Of a stretch of 64,000 nt of DNA, positions 7,595-16,071 are shown piece after piece. The position numbers and the translations under genes were made by a program. Source of the DNA: Sellimonas caecigallum (GTDB lineage Bacteria > Bacillota > Clostridia > Lachnospirales > Lachnospiraceae); contig NZ_CP173660.1 in assembly GCF_045038405.1 (NCBI RefSeq), positions 2,170,001 to 2,234,000 of the forward strand, given 5' to 3'. The notes beneath the pieces were generated by a model, which had not been told where the DNA came from, searched no databases, and worked only from the letters and a program-made list of their open reading frames with translations. The number at the start of each line of letters is the position of its first letter. Positions within the stretch are counted from its first letter, which is position 1.

Positions 7595-8518
7595 ATGTGG
7601 ATCAAAAAGATAGCGGCAGTGATGCTGGCTGCATTTGTTGGATTTACCATGACAGGATGTAATGCTATTACCATCGATGGAGAAGAAGGGAGCCTTACAG
7701 CAGGAGAAAGCGGCGGAAATGGAAACATTGGATTTTCCGTTTCAACTTTGAATAACCCGTTCTTTGTGACATTGAGTGAAGGAGCAGAAGCAAAAGCAGA
7801 AAAAGAAGGCGTGGAACTGATCGTCGTGGATGCCGGAGACGATGCGGCGAAACAGACAAGCGACATTGAGGATTTGATTTCGAGGAATATCAGTGTTCTG
7901 ATCGTCAACCCGGTCGATTCTGATGCAGTTGCACCTGCTGTGCAGGATGCAGTTTCAAGAGGGATCAAAGTTATCTCCGTAGATCGTGTTGTGAATGGAG
8001 TAGAAGTGGACTGTGCCATTGCATCGGACAATGTGGAAGGGGCAAGAATGGCCACTGAGTATATGGTAAGCCTGGTCGGAGAAGGAGCAAAAACGGCTGA
8101 GATCGAAGGTGTGCCGGGCGCCAGCGCTACCATCGACAGAGGGGAAGGATTCCACATCGTTGCCGATGAAAAGCTGGATGTCGTGTCCAGTCAGACAGCA
8201 AACTTCAGTCGATCTGAAGGAATGACAGTCATGGAAAACATGCTTCAGGCAGACTCAGACATCAAAGGAGTATTTGCACATAACGACGAGATGGCTTTAG
8301 GAGCAGTGGAAGCTATCGGAAACCGTGATATTGTTGTTGTGGGATTCGACGCTACAGACGATGCCCTTACTGCGATCAAGGAAGGACGAATGGCGGCTAC
8401 AGTGGCTCAGAAACCAGACCTCATGGGAGAAACAGCAGTTGATACAGCCATCAAGCTGATCAACGGCGAGACGGTGGAAAAGGAAATCCCTGTAGAAGTG
8501 GAACTGATCACAAAATAG
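7595..8518 (+). CDS. rbsB: Ribose-binding lipoprotein
   Basis: A 307-residue periplasmic-binding-protein-like domain 1 (Peripla_BP_4 type) protein attached to the outer face of the membrane. The signal peptide ends in the lipobox MTGC with Cys22 as the lipidated residue. The mature domain begins IGFSVSTLNNPFFVTLSEGA, which closely matches ribose-binding proteins, and has the sugar-binding pattern VNPVDSDAVAPAV. It captures ribose and delivers it to RbsC/RbsA. It lies 18 bases after rbsC behind AAAAGGAGAG. Confidence 0.95.
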   Translation: MWIKKIAAVMLAAFVGFTMTGCNAITIDGEEGSLTAGESGGNGNIGFSVSTLNNPFFVTLSEGAEAKAEKEGVELIVVDAGDDAAKQTSDIEDLISRNISVLIVNPVDSDAVAPAVQDAVSRGIKVISVDRVVNGVEVDCAIASDNVEGARMATEYMVSLVGEGAKTAEIEGVPGASATIDRGEGFHIVADEKLDVVSSQTANFSRSEGMTVMENMLQADSDIKGVFAHNDEMALGAVEAIGNRDIVVVGFDATDDALTAIKEGRMAATVAQKPDLMGETAVDTAIKLINGETVEKEIPVEVELITK

Positions 8519-8531
8519 AAAACAGATAACG

Positions 8532-8563
8532 CAATACCCTGGCGATACACCGCCGGGGTATTG
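8532..8563 (+). terminator. Strong hairpin between rbsB and rbsR without a U-tract
   Basis: Thirteen consecutive pairs (one T-G) link CAATACCCTGGCG and CGCCGGGGTATTG around a 6-base loop. The following bases are GCTTAC, so intrinsic termination may be partial. It more likely stabilises the 3' end of the transporter mRNA or reduces read-through into rbsR, which has its own promoter 13 bases later. Confidence 0.5.
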
Positions 8564-8575
8564 GCTTACCCCGGG

Positions 8576-8604
8576 TTGACAGAAAGCATGGAGAAAAATA
8601 TAAT
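8576..8604 (+). promoter_or_regulatory. Consensus sigma-A promoter of rbsR
   Basis: TTGACA (8576-8581), 17 bases, TATAAT (8599-8604): a second perfect promoter, dedicated to the regulator gene, 47 bases before its start codon. Confidence 0.82.
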
Positions 8605-8610
8605 GAAACA

Positions 8611-8624
8611 TGAAACAGCTTTCA
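8611..8624 (+). promoter_or_regulatory. Imperfect RbsR operator at its own promoter
   Basis: TGAAACAGCTTTCA shares both outer arms (TGAAAC/TTTCA) with the two rbsK operators but has CAGC instead of CCGG in the centre. It overlaps the expected transcription start and suggests weaker autoregulation. The central CG step recognised by most LacI-family proteins is missing, so affinity should be lower. Confidence 0.6.
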
Positions 8625-8650
8625 AGACCGGAAGGAGTAAGGATACATAC

Positions 8651-9649
8651 ATGACCAGTATAAGAGAAGTAGCAAAAATAGCAGGGGTGTCCCCCGCAAC
8701 TGTATCCAGAGTAATGAATGGAACGGCAAATGTGGATGAGGAGAAGCGCCGAAGAGTGCTGGAAGCAATCCGTCAGACAGGATTTATGCCAAATGAGCTG
8801 GCACGGGCTCTGTACCAAAAATCATCAAAAATCATTGGCGTTATCGTACCGGATATTGAAAACCCTTTTTTCAGTGAGCTGGCCAAAGCGGTGGAAGAAC
8901 AGACTTACCACGCAGGATACAAAATGCTGCTCTGCAATTCAGATGATGATCCGAAAAAAGAGATGATGAATATCCAGATGCTTGTTCAGATGCGTGCAGA
9001 AGGTATTATCATTACAACAAACTGCGACAGCACAAGCCGTGTGCTGAAAGACTGTCAGCTTCCGGTGGTTGTTGTGGATCGTAAGCTGACAGGTGTGAGC
9101 GGTACCGCTTTTATCGAGGCGAATCACTATAAAGGAGGCTGCCTGGCAGCAGAGCATCTGGTAAAGTGCGGGTGTAAAAACATTGTATGTCTTCGGGGGC
9201 CTCAGGCGTATTCAAGCGGTAAGCAGCGATATCAAGGATACCTTGATACCTGCAGAAAATATGGAATCAAAGAGCAGTGTGTGGACTGTACATATGATTA
9301 TGAGGCCGGCAGACGCGCTGCAAAAGAAATACTTCGGAAATTTCCAAAGGCAGATGGGATTATCGCCTGCAATGATATGGTAGCGATTTCTGTCTATAAG
9401 GTGCTGACCGGTGTTGGGAGGCGTATACCCGAAGAAATACAGCTGATCGGATTTGATGACATACGGTTCAGCAGCCTGTGCACGCCGGAGATAACCACGG
9501 TGTCTCAGCCAATCCGGGAGATGGGATTTATGGCGGCAGGAATTATCATCCGGCATGTGGAAGGAGGAGAGTTCCAGCAGGAGAACATTTTTGATGTAAA
9601 ACTTGTCGAGAGGGATACGACAAGAAAGAAGAGTCATCAGGCTCTGTAA
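8651..9649 (+). CDS. rbsR: LacI-family transcriptional repressor of the ribose operon
   Basis: A 332-residue repressor. Residues 1-50 are a LacI helix-turn-helix with hinge (IREVAKIAGVSPATVSRVMNG, then PNELARALYQK), followed by a periplasmic-binding-protein-like sensor domain (GVIVPDIENPFFSELAKAVE; later GFDDIRFSSLCTPEITTVSQP). The ATG at 8651 follows GGAAGGAGTAAGG. Being encoded directly after the rbs transporter, with like-sequence palindromes at both promoters, identifies it as RbsR; the effector is presumably ribose or a phosphorylated ribose. In Bacillus subtilis rbsR is first in the operon; here it is last and separately transcribed. Confidence 0.9.
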   Translation: MTSIREVAKIAGVSPATVSRVMNGTANVDEEKRRRVLEAIRQTGFMPNELARALYQKSSKIIGVIVPDIENPFFSELAKAVEEQTYHAGYKMLLCNSDDDPKKEMMNIQMLVQMRAEGIIITTNCDSTSRVLKDCQLPVVVVDRKLTGVSGTAFIEANHYKGGCLAAEHLVKCGCKNIVCLRGPQAYSSGKQRYQGYLDTCRKYGIKEQCVDCTYDYEAGRRAAKEILRKFPKADGIIACNDMVAISVYKVLTGVGRRIPEEIQLIGFDDIRFSSLCTPEITTVSQPIREMGFMAAGIIIRHVEGGEFQQENIFDVKLVERDTTRKKSHQAL

Positions 9650-9693
9650 AAAATAAAACTGTCAATTTTTATAAAGAGCAAAAGAAGATGCGG

Positions 9694-9745
9694 GCGGAGC
9701 TGGCAATTCCTTATTTCCTTAAGGAATTGCCAACTCCGCCTTTAA
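9694..9745 (+). terminator. Terminator after rbsR
   Basis: GGCGGAG and TGGCAATTCCTTA pair with TAAGGAATTGCCA and CTCCGCC in a stem of about 20 bp, with one bulge and a tiny loop, then TTT. The stem is unusually long for an intrinsic terminator. Confidence 0.85.
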
Positions 9746-9759
9746 AAAAAGAAAAATAC

Positions 9760-9788
9760 TTGACACATCAATTCATACCCGTTATAAT
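9760..9788 (+). promoter_or_regulatory. Consensus sigma-A promoter of the marR-ABC exporter operon
   Basis: TTGACA (9760-9765), 17 bases, TATAAT (9783-9788), 41 bases ahead of the marR-type gene. A perfect promoter that, like the rbs promoter, implies tight repression. Confidence 0.86.
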
Positions 9789-9792
9789 CCTA

Positions 9793-9810
9793 TTGTTAGG
9801 AAGCGAACAA
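9793..9810 (+). promoter_or_regulatory. Putative MarR operator
   Basis: TTGTT and AACAA flank eight bases, an 18-base inverted repeat of the size MarR dimers bind. It covers the expected start site directly after the -10 box. The outer context (TAT and AATA) extends the symmetry with a one-base offset. Autorepression by the adjacent MarR protein is inferred. Confidence 0.6.
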
Positions 9811-9829
9811 ATAAAAAAGGAGCGGAGAA

Positions 9830-10330
9830 ATGGATGAAGAATTTGAGAAAACGCGGCAAAATCATGCCGGAAGATTGATCCATATGCTTTCCCATCAGCT
9901 GAAACGCCGCAGTGCGATGCCGGAGACCGGAACCGGGCTGACGCCGATGCAGAAACATGTCCTGACATACATTTTGTTTGAGACAATGGTAAGAGACATT
10001 TATCAGAAAGATATCGAAAAAGAATTCAAAATACGGAGATCCACAGCAAGCGGGATCCTCCAGCTGATGGAGAAAAATGGCTTTATTTACAGGCAGAGTG
10101 TGGAGAAAGATGCGCGTCTGAAGCGGATCCTTCCCACTGCCAAAGCGGAGAAAATCCGCATGGAGATTCTGACAAATATCAAGCAGACAGAAGCAAAATT
10201 AAAGGAAGGGATACCAAAAGAAAATTTTGAGGTATGCCTGAATGTGATGAGGCAAATGCTTGAAAATCTGTCGGAAAAGAGACAGGAAAATCAAAATTTG
10301 GGAGGTAGACATGAACAGGAAACTTTTTAA
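9830..10330 (+). CDS. MarR-family transcriptional regulator
   Basis: A 166-residue winged-helix regulator. The DNA-binding core is DIEKEFKIRRSTASGILQLMEKNG, followed by the wing FIYRQSVEKDARLKRILPT, which holds the conserved Asp-x-Arg and the basic tip. The flanking helices form the dimer interface. It precedes and overlaps the first exporter subunit by 20 bases, the classic arrangement of a repressor that senses a compound exported by the pump. The inducer is unknown. The start is preceded by AAAAAGGAGCGGAGAA. Confidence 0.88.
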   Translation: MDEEFEKTRQNHAGRLIHMLSHQLKRRSAMPETGTGLTPMQKHVLTYILFETMVRDIYQKDIEKEFKIRRSTASGILQLMEKNGFIYRQSVEKDARLKRILPTAKAEKIRMEILTNIKQTEAKLKEGIPKENFEVCLNVMRQMLENLSEKRQENQNLGGRHEQETF

Positions 10331-12044
10331 ATCGATTCGAGAGTATAAAAGAGAATCTGTTCTGGCGCCGATTTTCGTCATTCTGGAGGTGTTCATGGAA
10401 GTGCTGATCCCTCTTCAGATGGCGAAGATCATTGATATCGGCATTGCCAAAGGCGATTTGGAATATATTGTCAAAATGGGCATTATCCTTGTTGTCATGG
10501 CAATGTTGGCCCTGATATTCGGCGCAAAGGCAGGAAATTATGCAGCCAGAGCAGGAGCAGGTTATGCGAAGAATTTAAGACATGATATTTTTTACAAGGT
10601 TCAGGAATTTTCTTTCAAAAACATCGACCATTTCTCCACATCCAGCCTTGTTACGAGAATGACAACAGATATCACCAACGTGCAGATGGCATACATGATG
10701 AGTATCCGTCTTTTGGCAAGAGCTCCGATCATGATCGTATTGTCGCTCATTATGACGCTGACGATCAGCAGACAGATCGCCCTCTTGTTCCTTATCGTCA
10801 TTCCGCTTCTTGGAGGAGTGCTGATCTTTATTGCGAAGAAAGCACATCCGCACTTTATCAAAGTATTCGACGAGTATGACATACTGAATAACGGCGTTCA
10901 GGAAAACGTCAATGCCGCACGTGTTGTAAAAGCGTACGTGAGGGAAGACCATGAAATCGAGAAATTCCACAAGATTTCTCAAACGGTCTATGATCTCTTT
11001 ACGAAAGCGGAGAAAATCGTTGCGTGGAATTCCCCGACCATGCAGTTTTTCATGTATTCCGTCATCCTTATCATGGTACTGATCGGCGGACGCAGCATCG
11101 TATTCCAGACGATGGAAACCGGGGAACTCACAAGTGTCATCGTCTATGCCATCCAGATCTTAAGTTCACTGATGATGGTATCTTTTGTGTTTGTTATGAT
11201 TATGATCGCGGAGGCATCCAGTGACCGTATTGTGGAAGTCCTGGATGAAGTTCCGGAGATGCAGGACAAAGAAGACGCAGTCAAAGAAATCCCGGACGGA
11301 AGCATCGATTTCGATCATGTGGACTTCAGCTATGCAGGAGAAGGCGGAAATCTTTCTCTGAAAGATGTCAATATCCATATCAAATCAGGGCAGACTGTGG
11401 GGATCATCGGCGGTACAGGAAGTGCAAAATCCACGTTTGTCCAGCTTATTCCTAGGCTTTACGATGTGACGAAAGGATCTGTAAAAGTCGGAGGGATCGA
11501 TGTAAGGGAATACAATCTGGAAGCACTCCGTGACCAGGTGTCCATGGTGCTTCAGAAAAACGTGCTCTTCTCAGGGACAATTTACGAAAATATCCGCTGG
11601 GGAGATGAAAATGCCAGCGACGAAGAAGTGCAGAGAGTATGTAAGCTTGCCCAGGCAGACGGGTTTGTACAGGAATTTCCAGCCAAGTACAACACGATGA
11701 TCGTGCAGGGAGGAAACAACGTTTCCGGAGGGCAGAGACAGCGTCTTTGTATTGCCCGCGCACTTCTGAAGAACCCCAAAATCCTGATCCTCGACGATTC
11801 TACAAGTGCAGTTGACACAAAGACAGACGCTCTGATCCGAAAGGCATTCCGGGAAGAAATTCCGGATACGACCAAGATCATTATCGCCCAGAGAGTTTCA
11901 TCTGTGGAGGATGCCGATGTGATCATCGTCATGGAAGACGGCCGCATTGATGGAATCGGCACATCCGAAGAACTCTTAAAGACAAATAAGATTTATCGGG
12001 AAGTTTACGAATCACAGGTTAAGGGAGGTGCAGACAATGAATAA
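10311..12044 (+). CDS. Heterodimeric ABC exporter, subunit A (degenerate ATP site)
   Basis: A 577-residue half-transporter: a six-helix type IV ABC transmembrane domain (about 1-320), then a nucleotide-binding domain. The ATG at 10311 follows GGGAGGTAG. Walker A is GGTGSAKS (367-374), with Ala in place of the usual Gly before the Lys. Walker B ends LILDD, so the catalytic Glu is replaced by Asp, while the signature VSGGQRQR is intact. These features mark the subunit contributing the non-catalytic Walker site of a BmrCD/TM287-288-type heterodimer. Likely cargo is a drug, peptide or lipid. It lies 20 bases inside the end of marR and 8 bases before subunit B's stop-start junction. Confidence 0.9.
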   Translation: MNRKLFKSIREYKRESVLAPIFVILEVFMEVLIPLQMAKIIDIGIAKGDLEYIVKMGIILVVMAMLALIFGAKAGNYAARAGAGYAKNLRHDIFYKVQEFSFKNIDHFSTSSLVTRMTTDITNVQMAYMMSIRLLARAPIMIVLSLIMTLTISRQIALLFLIVIPLLGGVLIFIAKKAHPHFIKVFDEYDILNNGVQENVNAARVVKAYVREDHEIEKFHKISQTVYDLFTKAEKIVAWNSPTMQFFMYSVILIMVLIGGRSIVFQTMETGELTSVIVYAIQILSSLMMVSFVFVMIMIAEASSDRIVEVLDEVPEMQDKEDAVKEIPDGSIDFDHVDFSYAGEGGNLSLKDVNIHIKSGQTVGIIGGTGSAKSTFVQLIPRLYDVTKGSVKVGGIDVREYNLEALRDQVSMVLQKNVLFSGTIYENIRWGDENASDEEVQRVCKLAQADGFVQEFPAKYNTMIVQGGNNVSGGQRQRLCIARALLKNPKILILDDSTSAVDTKTDALIRKAFREEIPDTTKIIIAQRVSSVEDADVIIVMEDGRIDGIGTSEELLKTNKIYREVYESQVKGGADNE

Positions 12045-13929
12045 GAAAGACGATAAAGTAAGGGTCTCAAGAAATACGATTAAGACCGGAAAACGACTTC
12101 TTGGATACGTGACAAGACGTTTTAAGCTGCAGTTTATCGCTGTGTTCATCTGCATTATCATCAGCTCCATAGCATCGATATCAGTGTCTTTGTCCCTGAA
12201 ATTCCTGCTGGATGATTATATCATTCCGCTGATCGGGAAAAAGACGCCGGATTTTTCAGAACTTTACATGGCGCTGACCGTACTTGGAACCATCTTCCTG
12301 ATGGGAATCCTGGCATCTTTCATCTACACAAGACTGATGGTTTATATTGGCCAGGGAGTGTTAAAAGAAGTCCGGGACGATATGTTTGAACATATGCAGA
12401 AACTGCCGATCCGGTATTTTGACCAGAACACAAACGGCTCTATCATGAGTCTTTATACCAACGACACCGACACTCTGCGACAGATGATCAACCAGTCCAT
12501 CCCGCAGGTATTGATGTCCTCTATCACGATCGTTGTGACGTTCATATCTATGGTAGCACTAAGTCCGCTTCTCACAATTCTGGCTGTCGTGATGATATTC
12601 GTGCTGATCTTTGTGACAAAGAAGATCGGCGGAAACAGCGGAAAATATTTCTTAAGACAGCAGATCGCCCTCGCTGATGTGACCGGGTTTGTGGAGGAGA
12701 GAATGAATGGGCAGAGAGTCATCAAAGTGTTCAACCATGAACGGGTATCGGAAGAAGAGTTTGACAGGCTGAACGAACAGCTCTACGACAGCGCAGCCAA
12801 TGCGAATACATTTGCAAACATGATGGGACCGATCATCGGAAATATCGGGAACCTGCAGTTTGTACTCACAGCAGTACTCGGAGGCTTTCTCTCCGTGGCA
12901 GGAGTAGGCGGAATCACGCTCGGCGTCATGGCGTCCTATCTCCAGTTTACAAAAAGCTTTACCCAGCCGTTTATGCAGGTGGCACAGCAGTTCAACTCCA
13001 TTGTCATGGCACTTGCAGGTGCAGAACGGATCTTCAATATGATCGATGAGGAGCCGGAAGTGGATGAAGGTTATGTAACCCTTGTCAATGCGCGAAGAGA
13101 CGAGGACGGCAACATTGTAGAGTGCAAAGAAAGAACCGGTATGTGGGCATGGAAACATCCGCACAAGGCGGAAGGTACAGTGACCTACACGGAATTAAAA
13201 GGAGATGTCCGTTTCTTTGATATGACATTTGGATATACGGATGAAAAGATGGTACTCCACGACGTGACACTTTATGCAAAGCCGGGACAGAAGCTGGCTT
13301 TCGTCGGATCGACAGGTGCGGGAAAAACAACCATTACCAACCTGATCAACCGTTTCTACGACGTGCAGGACGGAAAGATCCGGTACGATGGCATAAATAT
13401 CAATAAGATCAAAAAGGCAGACCTGAGACGGTCTCTTGGCATCGTTCTTCAGGATACCCACCTGTTTACGGGAACGATCATGGAAAATATCCGATACGGT
13501 AAGCTTGATGCCACAGACGAAGAAGTATACGAAGCAGCACGGCTTGCACATGCAGACCAGTTTATCAGAATGCTGCCGGATGGATATAATACGAGACTGA
13601 GCGGAGACGGGGAAGAACTCTCCCAGGGACAGAGACAGCTTCTTGCCATAGCGAGGGCTGCGGTTGCCAATCCGCCGGTGCTTATCCTGGATGAAGCGAC
13701 ATCCAGCATCGATACCCGTACGGAAAGTATCGTACAGCAAGGTATGGATAACTTGATGAAAGGACGTACAGTCTTTGTTATCGCACACAGACTGTCAACA
13801 ATCCGAAACAGCGACGCCATCATGGTGCTGGAACATGGACGCATCATCGAACGAGGCGACCACAAAGATCTTATCGCTCAGAAAGGAACATACTATCAGC
13901 TTTACACAGGAAAACTGGAACTGTCATAG
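12037..13929 (+). CDS. Heterodimeric ABC exporter, subunit B (catalytic ATP site)
   Basis: A 630-residue partner of the preceding gene, overlapping it by 8 bases. The transmembrane domain (about 1-350) is followed by a nucleotide-binding domain with canonical Walker A GSTGAGKT (424-431) and Walker B LILDEATSSID with the catalytic Glu. The signature is the altered LSQGQRQ. Pairing its Walker motifs with the intact VSGGQ of subunit A yields one active and one degenerate ATP site, as expected. About 60 extra residues before the ATPase domain (near NARRDEDGNIVECKERTGMWAW) are a soluble linker. The ATG at 12037 is chosen for its spacing from AAGGGAGG; a GTG at 12028 lies within that site. Confidence 0.91.
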   Translation: MNKKDDKVRVSRNTIKTGKRLLGYVTRRFKLQFIAVFICIIISSIASISVSLSLKFLLDDYIIPLIGKKTPDFSELYMALTVLGTIFLMGILASFIYTRLMVYIGQGVLKEVRDDMFEHMQKLPIRYFDQNTNGSIMSLYTNDTDTLRQMINQSIPQVLMSSITIVVTFISMVALSPLLTILAVVMIFVLIFVTKKIGGNSGKYFLRQQIALADVTGFVEERMNGQRVIKVFNHERVSEEEFDRLNEQLYDSAANANTFANMMGPIIGNIGNLQFVLTAVLGGFLSVAGVGGITLGVMASYLQFTKSFTQPFMQVAQQFNSIVMALAGAERIFNMIDEEPEVDEGYVTLVNARRDEDGNIVECKERTGMWAWKHPHKAEGTVTYTELKGDVRFFDMTFGYTDEKMVLHDVTLYAKPGQKLAFVGSTGAGKTTITNLINRFYDVQDGKIRYDGININKIKKADLRRSLGIVLQDTHLFTGTIMENIRYGKLDATDEEVYEAARLAHADQFIRMLPDGYNTRLSGDGEELSQGQRQLLAIARAAVANPPVLILDEATSSIDTRTESIVQQGMDNLMKGRTVFVIAHRLSTIRNSDAIMVLEHGRIIERGDHKDLIAQKGTYYQLYTGKLELS

Positions 13930-13938
13930 ACAAAACAG

Positions 13939-13989
13939 AAAAACGCTTTTTCCGGACAGAAATGCGCTGTCTGGGAAAAGCGTTTTTTG
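13939..13989 (+). terminator. Terminator after the ABC exporter operon
   Basis: AAAACGCTTTTTCCGGACAG pairs almost completely with CTGTCTGGGAAAAGCGTTTT around a 7-base loop and ends in a T-run. The A-rich left flank makes it potentially bidirectional, serving the convergent minus-strand gene as well. Confidence 0.88.
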
Positions 13990-14023
13990 TGTTGTGTTTG
14001 TATAAAGGCGTATGGAGAAGGCA

Positions 14024-14527
14024 TCAGGAAACCGGCGGATTTTGAAAGAGAGGGATATCAGGCGGAAAATACGTAAAGAGGGCAAAAAAGATGGCAAGAA
14101 GAACAACAAAAATGACAGAAGCCCTTCCGATTTTTCGATGATTTTCGATAAGCCGGTATGACAGGAAAAATGCGAAACCGACAGAAAGGATAAAAACACT
14201 GATATCCAGAAAAAGCGTGTGAAATCCCAGAATACCCGTGTAAGTGTAGAAAAGAACCGGAATAGCAAAAGTCCCGCCAAGGATTCCGACACATAGTATC
14301 GGGAGCAGATCGCGTTTGACCTTCCTATACTTCCAAGACCAAAAAAGGGAGTAGAGAAGCATGGGAAAAAAGAGCAGTTTCATATGTTCCCACGTTGATT
14401 CGTTGATCGGGAAGAAAAGGGCGACAATCGGATTGCTCCCGGACCATCCGTAGACAAAATGCCAGATGGAACCAGCAGCAGATACGAACAAAAATCCAAG
14501 AACCGAGTAAAACTTTACGTTTTTCAT
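14024..14527 (-). CDS. Small integral membrane protein, DUF6512-like
   Basis: A 167-residue protein with about five hydrophobic segments, starting VKFYSVLGFLFVSAAGSIWHFVYGW and containing the polar loop FFPINESTWEHMKLLFFP. The pattern W-H-F near residue 20 and N-E-S-x-W-E-H near 45 resembles a family of uncharacterised Clostridia membrane proteins annotated DUF6512. No function can be given. The start is the ATG directly after GAGAGGGAGGTC; an upstream in-frame ATG has no ribosome binding site. Transcribed alone on the minus strand. Confidence 0.75.
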   Translation of the reverse strand: MKNVKFYSVLGFLFVSAAGSIWHFVYGWSGSNPIVALFFPINESTWEHMKLLFFPMLLYSLFWSWKYRKVKRDLLPILCVGILGGTFAIPVLFYTYTGILGFHTLFLDISVFILSVGFAFFLSYRLIENHRKIGRASVIFVVLLAIFFALFTYFPPDIPLFQNPPVS

Positions 14528-14649
14528 ATGACCTCCCTCTCCTGAAGAACAGGATGCATTCAATAGATATAGGATATGCATTCGTGGAGAAGAATAGACG
14601 TCTATGTAAGAATAAAAAAGAACCTTTGATAATCAAAGGTTCCGATCAA

Positions 14650-14722
14650 AGCTGCCTAGGGGACTTGAACCCCCGACCTCCGCCTTACCAAGGCGACGCT
14701 CTACCGACTGAGCCAAGGCAGC
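14650..14722 (-). tRNA. tRNA-Thr (anticodon GGT)
   Basis: Read on the minus strand, a 7-bp acceptor stem (GCTGCCT/AGGCAGC), a D-arm with GGCTCAGTCGGTAGAGC, an anticodon arm CGCC-TTGGTAA-GGCG and a T-arm with GGTTCAAGTCC form a full cloverleaf. The loop TTGGTAA gives anticodon GGT, for ACC/ACU threonine codons. The 3' CCA is not encoded. It lies alone between two minus-strand protein genes. Confidence 0.95.
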
Positions 14723-14823
14723 ACATCAACATGCCTATATATTGTATCTTGAAAATCGTAAGATGTCAAGATAAAAAGAGGAAATTCCTGCTGTTCTCAC
14801 AGATGTTGATGGCTGCCGGTTTG

Positions 14824-15870
14824 TTAGTCTGGGTAGACAGCATATTTCAAAACACCATCTGCCTGTGCTTCAAAAACCTGATATGCATCCTGTATCTCGG
14901 ACAGACGACACTTGTGTGTCAGAAGCGGTGTGGCGTCAAGTCTTCCCTCTTCGATGAGAGTCAGAATGTCGTCTAAATGGCAGGCGTCCACGCCGCCTGA
15001 TTTCCATGTCAGGTTCTTTCCGTACATTTCCGGGAGCGGAAGGATCTGTGCTTTTTCGTACATGGCTACAAGGACGACGACTGCATTAGGACGCGCGATC
15101 CTCCATGCCATCTCGAACGTGTCAGACCCGCCTGCTGCTTCCAGAACTGCGTCCGCACCTCTGCCGGAAGTGAGGGAACGGATCTGGGCTTCCAGAGCAG
15201 AAATGTCCTGCGGGCAATATGTGACATCTGCCATGTGATGTTCTTTCGCAAAAGTCAATCGTTCCAAAGAGCGGTCGATGGCGATGATACACTCCGGTTC
15301 GTAGCGGCGGGCACAGAGCATCGTACAAAGTCCGGCCGGTCCGGCTCCGATGACGGCGATTGTGTCTCCCTTTTTGATTTCAGCCAGATCGGACGCCCAG
15401 TATCCAGTGGACAAAAGATCCCCGGTAAATAGTGCCGCTTCATCGGAGACGGCATCCGGGATTTTGGCAAGTCCTTGATCGGCATAAGGGATTCTTGCAT
15501 ATTCTGCCTGTCCCCCATCGATCCGGCAGCCCAAAGCCCATCCTCCGTCCGGATCCGTACAGTTATTGACATAGCCCCTCCTGCAGTAAAAACATTCTCC
15601 GCAGAATGTCTCCACATTGACAGCTACCCTGTCTCCGGGCGAGAACTTTTTTACGGAAGGACCGATCTCCTCCACAACGCCGACAAATTCATGGCCCAGA
15701 GTCACGCCCGGAACGGCCCGTGGCACGGCTCCGTGCAGAATATGGATATCGCTGGAACAGATCGTGGAAAGGGTCACCCGGACGATGGCATCTGTGGGGG
15801 AAAGAAGAGACGGGCGTGGTTTCTCCTCCAGTGCGATCGTTCGATTTCCTTTGTATACTAATGCTTTCAT
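14824..15870 (-). CDS. Zinc-dependent medium-chain alcohol/polyol dehydrogenase
   Basis: A 348-residue MDR-superfamily oxidoreductase. The catalytic zinc ligands are Cys38 and His60-Glu61 (TLGHEFVG), and the structural zinc cysteines are at 90, 93, 96 and 104 (CGECFYC...NNC). The Rossmann motif GAGPAGL binds NAD(P). The closest relatives by motif are the secondary-alcohol/threonine/sorbitol dehydrogenase group; the substrate cannot be assigned. AGGAGGT lies about 13 bases before the ATG, a longer spacing than usual. A TATAAT box preceded by TTGCTT 18 bases away lies upstream (about 15920-15960). Monocistronic. Confidence 0.87.
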   Translation of the reverse strand: MKALVYKGNRTIALEEKPRPSLLSPTDAIVRVTLSTICSSDIHILHGAVPRAVPGVTLGHEFVGVVEEIGPSVKKFSPGDRVAVNVETFCGECFYCRRGYVNNCTDPDGGWALGCRIDGGQAEYARIPYADQGLAKIPDAVSDEAALFTGDLLSTGYWASDLAEIKKGDTIAVIGAGPAGLCTMLCARRYEPECIIAIDRSLERLTFAKEHHMADVTYCPQDISALEAQIRSLTSGRGADAVLEAAGGSDTFEMAWRIARPNAVVVLVAMYEKAQILPLPEMYGKNLTWKSGGVDACHLDDILTLIEEGRLDATPLLTHKCRLSEIQDAYQVFEAQADGVLKYAVYPD

Positions 15871-16071
15871 GATGGGCTAAAGCACCTCCTTGAATATGAA
15901 TTTTGGATTTTTCTACTGTGTTTATTATAATTCCCGGAGGGAAGAAAAAGCAAGAAAAGGAAAAAACGTTTATGAAAGTAAAAAAAAGACGCGCAATTTT
16001 CCTTAAAATAATAATATAACAGATAACAATTGAATGGATAAAGGAAAAATTTTAAAATATGGATAATAAAA

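Noticed and set aside
16034..16066. A ten-codon frame before the orphan membrane protein, as a leader peptide
   Set aside because: The frame is short, with no regulatory codon bias and no associated hairpin pair; it is likely chance in A+T-rich sequence.
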